Shown here one piece after another: positions 55,983 through 64,000 of a DNA stretch of 64,000 bases (the stretch's first letter is position 1; every line of letters starts with the position of its first letter). A program made the translations under genes and the position numbers. The notes beneath the pieces are model-generated. The model was not told the origin of the DNA. It searched no databases and worked only from the letters and a program-made list of their open reading frames with translations. The DNA is from Antedon bifida (taxonomy: Eukaryota > Echinodermata > Crinoidea > Comatulida > Antedonidae), in the NCBI GenBank assembly GCA_963402885.1, contig OY727094.1, forward strand, positions 7,814,501 through 7,878,500, given 5' to 3'.

Positions 55983-56185
55983 AGCAGATTCTTGGTACCT
56001 GTATCCATAATTTATACAGGATCACAGGCAAATACTGCAGCACAGTGTCACAGTATGCATCACATGTGATGCGTCTAAGCCCAACCTTAAAATTACAGGT
56101 GCCATATGTGATACATACTGTATGTGACACTGTACAAGTATTATAGAATTTGCTTATGATTCCAGACATGATGCTATACACGTAT
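55983..56185. mobile_element. Family F repeat (CACATGTGATG core)
   Basis: AGCAGATTCTTGGTACCTGTA starts the copy; then CAGTGTCACAGTATGC, ATCACATGTGATGCGTCT and ACAGGTGCCATATGTGATAC, with further inverted pairs (TGTATGTGACACTGTAC). Partly palindromic, non-coding. Confidence 0.65.
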
Positions 56186-56249
56186 CACATAAGAGGGGGT
56201 TGGGGGGAAATGTCACAGAAGGGGGATTTTCGGGGGAAACCAGCCATAC

Positions 56250-56385
56250 TGTAAAATGTCATATTTATACCTATGATGCATATATCATAGGATATTAACC
56301 TTAATAAAATACAGGCATTATATGTGATACATATGTGATACTGTATTACAGAATTTTCCTATAATACCTATTACATTAATGGCAT
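56250..56385. mobile_element. Family F repeat, second fragment
   Basis: ACCTATGATGCATATATCATAGG is palindromic, and ACAGGCATTATATGTGATAC, then GTGATACTGTATTACAGAAT, parallels the neighbouring copy. Confidence 0.5.
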
Positions 56386-57534
56386 ATGCAGAGACAGTGA
56401 CGAATCTGGTGATATAATAGAAACCATCTGTTTATTCTAGTGGATGATTTCTTTATGAGCAAATACCTAGTAGAAATCTAAAGAACATAAAACATTGTAC
56501 AAATTAATGACAAGAGTTTGATGTTTATTTTAGCAGTAGACAATTTGTTCCTAAATTTAGAATATTATGATGTTGTTACATCTTTTTATGTACCATATCG
56601 ATTTCCAACAATATCATTTTGATATTTATATATGCAATTAAACCAAATTGAAATACATCATTTCACAATTCCCAGTAAAGGTGAAAAACATAAAATACAC
56701 CAAAATTGACAACTAAAATCGAAAGAAACAAATCAAAAGAAACAAGAGATATATAAGAATGCTATAAATAGTAAATGTGAAACCAAAATTTATTAGTTTT
56801 CAACGTGTTCTAACCCTCGGCATTTAAAAGCGATTAAACGAACATTGAAAAATATGCATCTTAACAAAAATCAGCATTTTATACTTGGGAATTTGCGTAA
56901 AAACAAATTCCGCAAATTGTTCACGATTTTTTAACTAATGTAAAAGTAGATATACTGTAGGTAAACATCTATCTTATATACAGTTAGAGGAAAAATAACA
57001 AAATCAGCACTGGTCATGTTTACAATCAATACACACTATCTGATTGCTGTATATCTTTAGGTATAATCCCGCTTCGGGTTTATAATCCCACCCCCTAGAT
57101 TATGTCTGATTTCACAATCAGGCATATCAGTGGGTATAGTCCCAGTATATTGACTTTTGTTCTGGTAAGTAAGTCTCTCTCCAGCCAGTTCATATGAGTT
57201 TTTACAAGAAATGCTTAACAATCATTTTTTCCCTGAACCAGGCTTTCCCCAGATGTAGTCCACCCCACAAAATTGAGCCCAATTTCATGTTCGAGGGGGA
57301 GGGGGAAAGGTAGATATTTACAGAAAAGTCGAGACACTGAATAGTTCTTGTCACAATACATGGTGTACCGCAAACAGAAACTGTATATCAACATATGTCT
57401 TGAGATTATTTTTTTTGTAGATTTCATAATTGAGAGGGCGTTTGAGTCCGTTTTGTTTCCATTTTACACCTAAAAAATAATGCCTCCCCAAATAAATGTC
57501 CATCCTAAAAATCTACCTGAACAATTTGACATTA

Positions 57535-58032
57535 GGGAGGTTTTGCAACCTTACGAATACGATAACGAAAACGGATACGTCACACATTTGTGAAACTTTT
57601 GAGCTGATCCCCATTTCATATTCGTAAAGCGTATTCGTGTTGAAGAATATCACCACATATTCGTAACTACAAAACGAGTATAGTTTTTGATATATTTTGT
57701 ACATTTTGCATTTAAATCAGGAATGATTCATGATTATAGATTTATTGAAAATAATTTACTAAAGTAATTTACTAAAATGCCAGGTCAATTTTGATAAATA
57801 GCAGTTTTTAAAGTCCTCACTCGCTTTGATGTTATGCTAGGCCTAGGCAGCTAAGCACCAAGCAACACGTACCTGCGCTTCGCTCAAATTTACCGCAGTC
57901 ATATTTTGGACGGCGCCCTCAATATTTCGTTGCCGTGCGAAGCAGGTTTTTACTGGCTTACGAAAAACGAATACGTGTGTGTGATGTATTTGTTTTCGTT
58001 ATCGTATTCGTAAGATTGCGAAACCTCCCTAT
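57535..58032. mobile_element. Long inverted-repeat element with GGGAGGTTTTGCAA ends
   Basis: GGGAGGTTTTGCAACCTTACG and ACGATAACGAAAAC on the left are inverted on the right (GTTTTCGTTATCGTATTCGT, then GCGAAACCTCCC). TA flanks both sides, so a TA target duplication is possible. The core (57840-57960) is GC-richer, with CTGCGCTTCGCTC and GGACGGCGCCCTC. No coding frame. The terminal GGGAGGTTT is shared with family E. Confidence 0.85.
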
Positions 58033-58424
58033 TAACTCAATTTTGTTTCAATTCTTCTGAGTTTCTTTCAAATTTTGATTCCTTCTACTACAGAATTATC
58101 ACATAGGAAACATTTTTACAATATGGAAAAAAAATTATATTATATAATAAAAATCATCAAAACCATGTTTTTCTTTCTGAAATCTGAACCATACAGTAAT
58201 TGTTCTATAAGCAATATTTCTCTACAAAAGTAAAACTATTGTTTTTTAAAGAAATAAAAGAAATGCTCTAAAAAATAAAAATAACATTTCTCTCTTTTTC
58301 AATTTTCTTTCTGCGCAAAAAAGATACATTCCAATATTACATTAATTTATACTTGTTATGTTTAGAATTGATATCATAAATATAAAAATATTTTTTCATC
58401 TAAATAAATACTAAATAGCTGATT

Positions 58425-58585
58425 CTTGGTACTTTGTCAAATATTATGGCTAATTTTATAATTCACAGTGTCACACATGTATCACATGTGACGTCTGGAC
58501 CATTAACTCCTATAAACTCTACCTATGGTGTAAAAATTTACAGGTGCCACATATGATATATGACAATGTTATTACAAATTGTGCG
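58425..58585. mobile_element. Family F repeat, third copy
   Basis: GATTCTTGGTACTTTGTCAAA, CAGTGTCACACATG, ATCACATGTGACGTCTGG and ACAGGTGCCACATATGATAT follow the same order as the 55983 copy. Confidence 0.65.
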
Positions 58586-60254
58586 TTGATACAGGCCCAC
58601 AGATGTGAAGATTAAAGAAAATCTTAATGTTTATTTATTGCGAAATGTGGACATCAGAACAATCTTTCCAATGCTTTGTAACTGTACAGTACTGAATATC
58701 TAAAACTATCAAAACATTGTTTTCGTTTAATTGTTGATTTTAATTGTTACAGACAGTATAATAACCTCTGTTTATATACTTAAACTGAGTGTTTTTACAA
58801 ACTATTTATCATTAAAACGTTTAAAAGAATAAAATATACTACATACCCAACAAATAAACACTTTAAAGCGAAAAAGACATGGCTATGAGGCTGGCCTAAA
58901 ACAAGTACTGTATGTTCAACAGTGAATCACAGAAAAAAGGTGCAGTCAACACTATGCTAGAGGCATGGTAACCATCAGGGGGGCTAACCAATTTAGTATT
59001 CAGTGACCTAAGCCATAAAAAGGCTTCATTGTGACTGGTTGATGGTCCGTCTATAACCTACTTGTAATCATTATTTCCAGGGCACAAGTGCACCAGTGGT
59101 AAATGAGAAAATATTGATGGAGCAATGTAATAGAATTAGACAAATTCATACACAGCTTGTTTGAATAACAAGTAATGTTTTAATTGCATGAGAACTCATG
59201 TCCCTGTCGCACTTGTTGAGTGATGGTAAAGAAACAAAGTTACAGATCATTAATTAAGAAAAGCAAAGCAGAAAAAAAAATTGCTTCAAGTGTCATTTCA
59301 TTGAAAGGTTAGCTAATGAAGGAAAAAAAATCTTCAATAAGTGACCTCCTTTCTGTTGAGTAGTAATTCATTACTTACAGTTCTAGTTTTCCAGTCAAAT
59401 TGAGAATTTATGCTGTATGTATGCTGCATTCTTAGAATTTCTATATTTGATTTGGGACGTAAAAATTCCAATAAATATAGAATTTATGGTTACCAGTTAC
59501 CAGTCAACTACTATAATTGTAGAAAATGTAATTTAAAAAAAAAAAAAATTATCATGTTGTCTTTAGTACTATACATATATTTATTCATAAAAAAATGATA
59601 AAACCATTACATTATGAATAGGGATGTATAGTAAAGAATTCTATCATAAATCTCCCTCTAAAAAGTAAAGGGTATTGTTTGTTTATCCAGGTAAGTTAAG
59701 CATAACAGAGGAAGTTATTCTTAACATTTTTTCAGAGAAGCAGGAGAGGGGGACCAAACAAGGGGTTGAGATGTGGGCTTATGGAAACAATACTTTGTGG
59801 TACTTTTTATAAGTGTATAGTTAATTGTTCTTTTTAACTCTCCACCTTTCCCCTCCTCAAATTAAGGTCATTATCTGAATGCATTATGGGATACATAAAG
59901 TAGAACGCTTCCTAGACACACTTTATGACATGATTACCTTTAACAGCATATTTGCCAATTAAATGTCTTCGTCTCGTACGTTTAATTGTCTGATGGGCTT
60001 ATGAGCTGCGAAACTTGATACAGTTATTACGATGCTTTTGTATAACATGTCTAACATGAAAAGATAAACAACCACGTCTGTGTTATTAATTTTTGCCTTT
60101 ATAGCCATATTGGGACTTTTTATCTAATTTCACTTTATTGTACTTATAGCTATATGGTAGATTTTATGCATACATCGTGATTATCTGATAATTAAGGGCT
60201 TCTAATGCCTCGTTGGGGTCTTTTAAAGATAATGATAAATAATAATATGTCATT

Positions 60255-60350
60255 CTTATGTAGCGCTTAATGCTCAAAGCTTTAAAGCGCTTTTCACATT
60301 ATCACCCTCTGCCATTTTTGGATCAAACACGTACATGGAAACATACTTCC
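60255..60350 (-). mobile_element. 5'-truncated SINE, same family as the 50-kb copy
   Basis: CCATTTTTGGATCAAACACG and ATGGAAACATACTTCCATAATG align with the tail of the 50.0-kb SINE. AGCGCTTAATG and AAAGCGCTTTT are at the tail end. It directly precedes the 60.4-kb minisatellite. Confidence 0.6.
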
Positions 60351-60369
60351 ATAATGTTGCATCTAGCAA

Positions 60370-61025
60370 TTGCCTATAGAGGTCACCTGATGCCCTAGTT
60401 GAGGTCATCTGATGTCTAGTTGAGGTGGTCATCTGATGCCTAAGTTTGGGTCACATAATGTCCTAGTTGAGAAATTGATGTCATCTAATAATTATGTCCT
60501 AAGGTCATCTAATGTCTAAGTTGAGGTCATAGGTCAGGTCATACTATAAACTATAAGTTAAGGTTTTTATGTCTTTAGACCATAATACCAAGTTTTTATG
60601 TGTTAGAGGTCATCTGATGATTAAGTTGAGGTCATACTGCAAACTAAATTAAGGTTTTTATGTCTTGAAGGTCATCTGATGGCTAGTTGCAGTCTTCTAA
60701 TGATGCCTAAGATATCTGGGTCACCTGATGCCTAACAAGTTGAGGTCATGATGCTGATGCCTAAGCTGTTAGTTGAGGTTAATTGTTGACCATGTTGAGG
60801 CCATGTTGCTGATGCCTAAGCTTGGTCATCTGATGCCTAACAAGTTGAGGTCATGATGCTGATGCCTAAGTTGGTAGTTGAGGTTAATTGTTGAATACGT
60901 TGAGGTCATGTTGATGATGCCTAAGCTTGGTCACCTGATGCCTAACAAGTTGAGGTCAGGATTCTGATGTCTAAGTTGTTAGTTGAGGTTATCTGTTGCC
61001 TAAGTTGAGGTCATCTGAAGTCTAA
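60370..61025. repeat. Complex minisatellite (GAGGTCATCTGATGCCTAAG)
   Basis: About 650 bases built from TTGAGGTCAT, CTGATGCCTAAG and TTAGTTGAGGTTA modules in variable order; one longer block (from about 60740, CCTAACAAGTTGAGGTCATG) recurs every 100 bases or so. Confidence 0.85.
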
Positions 61026-61234
61026 GTATTAATTCTATTTAGGAGGACTGGAGTAAGGTACTGTACTGGTTTTTACACTTGGATTCAATCCACCAACATT
61101 CCATGATTCATTGTAATATGATAATCAATATTTGTTGAGCTTTATGAACGAGACACAAGTGCAACAAAATAAAATCAATAACTGTTAGTATGAATATTTG
61201 TACAACATACATAATATTTTGATGTCATACTAGT

Positions 61235-61465
61235 ATCAATGGACTTGTAGCTTGGGGCTTTGGAAGATTGCCAGTCTCAATCTCATGGGCTTGGGTTCAA
61301 ATCCCTGTCTCTTACACACAACTACATGTGTAGTGTACTGCGGTTTTGTATGTCACTTCCTGTTAATATTTTGAGGTGTAAACTGAATTGGGGTTGGAAC
61401 CGGACTCTGTGACAGTGATTTAATTAGGTTGACACCTGGTCTCTGCAATTCAGTTTTAAGTAAAT
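61235..61465 (+). mobile_element. tRNA-derived SINE, different family
   Basis: TAGCTTGGGGCTTTGGAAG is an A-box-like head and CTTGGGTTCAAATCCCTGTC a B box, at normal tRNA spacing. A unique body of about 150 bases follows, ending near AATTCAGTTTTAAG. Confidence 0.65.
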
Positions 61466-62024
61466 ATTAAAAAAGACCAAATAATAATGATTTGAAATTC
61501 CTGATATTGGAGGATTTAGAGAGGAAGGGTTTGTGAGGAGGGGATGAAGTAATTTGACTAATTTTGACCAATGCAAAACATAGTTCAAAACTGAATACCC
61601 TGATTATGCAAATCGTACCGTTTATCTGACTAACTTATTAGTTCAAATGCGTAATGTTCTATTCTGTCATTATGATTGATGTTGAAACATTCCGTAGTAG
61701 ACCCACAGGTTTTACATCTATTCTTGTTAATCTTAAATTATATTTATTTATTTATTCTAGGAAATGATTCATAAACTAAGGTAAGATTCGTCGATTAGTC
61801 ATCTATTTTACATTTTCCAATACACAAATCAAATTAATATGTCATCTATTTTACATTTGTTCTTTCATCATTCAATCACTTTATATAATATACAAAATGT
61901 CTTATTATTATTTATTTTAAAATCGATAAAATAAAATCCTTCCTTCCGTTGTTGACAGCCCTAATAAGTTTTAAAAACAAATTAACTGTGTATGAATTAA
62001 AAATCATGTCATTTGTATGCATTC

Positions 62025-62312
62025 AAATATTGTCCCCCTAAAAAAAAAATTTTTTTTTTAAATGTTTTTTTTATGCCATTTATTCACTTTGACCAAAAAA
62101 TTGGAGAAAAAAACAATTTACCAGAAAAAACTATAATTTAAAACAAAAATTAGTAAAATTGACTAGAAGTCAATGGGTTTTCAAAGATAAGTGAAAACAT
62201 TCATTTTTTTCCCTATGGAAGTGGTCAACATTATTAAAACTGCGAAATGGTATATTGAAAGTCTTTTTAAAATCAATTTCCATTTTCATGTTTTTGGGGA
62301 CAAAAACACAAT
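62025..62312. mobile_element. Family D element
   Basis: ATATTGTCCCCCTAAAAA on the left and CATGTTTTTGGGGACAAAA on the right, with ATTTACCAGAAAAAACTATA and CATTATTAAAACTGC inside. The ends are damaged. Confidence 0.75.
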
Positions 62313-64000
62313 TAAGCTGTTTAAACTTAGAGAACTACGGTAAGAAAATATGATAAATAATGAAACATTTTAAAACCTTTCCCATGACTTAAACAATTAT
62401 AATATAATTATCTATTTTAATTGAACAATTTCTGAGATTAAACAATCAGTCTTATATAGTCCTTAAATGTCAAATTGTTCTGATATCCTATATATTGAAC
62501 TTTTTTAATCAAGGAATTTCTAAATGAATGAATGAAGGAAGGTCATCATGAGGTCATTCTAAATCAATTTCCCAGTTAGAGCAATTTATGACATCATCAA
62601 TAATAGAGACAATACAGTGTAGTCATACTGTACTTAAAATATTGAATACCATACCCAGAATTTACAAGCGGATTTTCATCATCTTGTTCAACATTCTGCC
62701 AAATGTGGACTAAGGCCCAAATTAGGTTTGCGAAAGATTTTGTAAGGGCTACAGGGCAGCTTGATAAATTGAAGAACAACATTTTAGCATCATAAGGGCC
62801 TTTATTTTAAAGCAATATGTGTTCTAGTAATCGCGATATAATGTAAAATATCCTACAGTGTCATAGTGTACGTGATTTCACAAAAAATCACAAATTTGAT
62901 TCTGAGTGAATGAACATTTACAAAAAGATGTCATAACAGGAACGAAAGCAACCTCATTAACTCTTATTTTTCTCAATACACCATCAAACGTGAAGCTTTG
63001 TTTATGCAAACGTCTGTACCCTGTGGGAATAATGATTCCTTCATCATGACTGAAATTCTATTAAAAACGAGACAACATTGAGAATAAACGACTTACGACG
63101 CTTGAGGAAAGAATGAAAATGAATTTCTTCTCTAGTGAGAGGCTAAATGTAGATATTAATGAAAGTACTACATGAAGCTGTCTTAAATCCTATATTGGAG
63201 TTAGTGGTCTAAATCTGTACTGATTAGTGGACCTTTCGCAGTTAGAGGGCAACTTTTTGGGCAGTATACAGTAAATTTATAAAATTGGATTATTGCTAGG
63301 GAGTCATAAAGTTATAAAGCTAGGGGTCCCTAAAGCTGTACTTACTTTACTTGATAGTGGACCTTTCACTACTAATGTTAGAGGTAAAAGGGGGTAATGG
63401 TGATTTTTTAATCAATTTTATAAAGTTGTAATAACAGGTAGTCATTTTGATTATAAAGCTAGGTGGTATACTAGGCCTCTAAATCAGAGAAATATTGTAT
63501 AATTATACAAATTTAACTATCAAGGAAAAAAATAGAGTATTATGAGAAATTCCTGGTTAAGCACAATGATTCTATTGGTTTTTCCCTGAAGTATAAAAAC
63601 AAAGTGTAGTAGCAAATAGAGACCTTTAACAAAAATCTCATGCTCGGAAACATGCTCGTGCACAGAACGCACAACAAAAATAATACAATTTTTGTAGACA
63701 CACCGAAATAAATTATAGCAGCTGAGAATTATTACTAAATTAAAATAAAGAAAGATCAGTGAATTCATAGCTGCGCTATTTAAGTTTAGTATTGTTTTAA
63801 GTTTAATTTGAAAACCAGGTCTCATGTTTAAAGAATTTACAATTAAACCTACTTTAAAGGTTTTACTAATTTCATGATTTCTTAACTTAAATTGTTGTAT
63901 ATGTCACTTAACATTTAAATAGCTTTATTTTATTGCCCAATAGGAGAGTTTAATTGGTTTCAGAAGGAGAGAACGACCAACGGACTTTGCAACCAAATTA

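Larger units (their letters stand above)
52584..64000. other. Upstream region with no recognised exon
   Basis: It is probably RhoGEF intron or 5' flank, since exon 52505-52583 needs two bases from an upstream exon. It contains family C, A, F, D and inverted-repeat elements, two SINEs and the GAGGTCATCTGATGCC minisatellite. A zinc-binding N-terminus like that of one human PLEKHG5 form was looked for and not found. Confidence 0.55.

Noticed and set aside
59680-59700. Plus-strand TTTATCCAG|GTAAGT resembling a recursive splice site
   Set aside because: The gene expected here, if any, is on the minus strand. A single match of this kind is expected by chance.
59930-60000. Minus-strand candidate upstream exon with KRTRRRHLIGKYAV
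   Set aside because: Its donor leaves one base, but the next RhoGEF exon needs two, and the acceptor has no pyrimidine tract.
61760-61785. 20-base stretch between a good acceptor and donor on the plus strand (TTCTAG|GAAATG, CTAAG|GTAAGA)
   Set aside because: No plus-strand gene is visible on either side, so a microexon cannot be supported.
62640-62791. Plus-strand frame containing KAQIRFAKDFVRATGQLDK before a stop
   Set aside because: It looks peptide-like, but there is no convincing acceptor, no partner exon and no family match; kept only as a note for a database search.
1-64000. Autonomous transposon or viral genes
   Set aside because: I saw no reverse transcriptase, transposase, integrase or capsid frame in the provided translations.

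Overview
The window is AT-rich, intron-rich nuclear DNA from an animal. Three of its four genes encode proteins typical of bilaterians (ELYS, GPR157 and a PLEKHG5/Syx-type RhoGEF). Splice sites are canonical GT-AG and exons are short. Many small inverted-repeat transposons, tRNA-derived SINEs and minisatellites fill the rest. I infer a marine invertebrate deuterostome, perhaps an echinoderm, from gene content, the quality of the matches to vertebrate proteins and the many TAGGCCTA octamers. No marker fixes the species. All homology calls rest on remembered family sequences, not on a search.

Layout. At 296-1032 (minus) are the first two coding exons of an AHCTF1/ELYS gene, which runs off the left edge. 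Head to head with it, 3417-5087 (plus) is a complete three-exon GPR157 (341 aa). From 7.9 to 11 kb lies an intergenic field of short transposons. At about 11280-15389 (plus) is a complete five-exon gene for a secreted protein of 264 aa that I do not recognise; it has a TATA/initiator-like start, a non-coding first exon and four coding exons separated only by phase-0 introns. From 15.4 to 20.7 kb are minisatellites and transposon copies.

From 20685 to 52583 (minus) runs one large gene for a PLEKHG5-like RhoGEF. I could join 19 coding exons with matching phases: a basic linker, a ubiquitin-like/RBD-like domain, a linker, the DH domain, the PH domain and a 329-residue acidic, serine-rich tail (about 1007 aa if every exon is used). 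Its true 5' end was not found. From 52.6 to 64 kb I see no convincing coding exon, only repeats.

Most interesting points. (1) Three separate phase-0 exons of the RhoGEF gene (37544-37612, 35003-35074, 31890-32036) each carry RKDIFxHLG, so a short motif has been multiplied by exon duplication; they may be alternative or consecutive exons. (2) A hairpin with 34-base arms and one mismatch lies in the intron just upstream of the first of these exons. (3) In the orphan secreted-protein gene, the 5' splice site of the first coding exon is the first unit of a tandem array that repeats GTAAGAGTATG about seven times. (4) A transposon end seems to run into the 3' splice site of another exon of that gene. 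(5) An 18-bp minisatellite of about 37 units, with a higher-order pattern and open frames on both strands, appears to have grown inside a small transposon.
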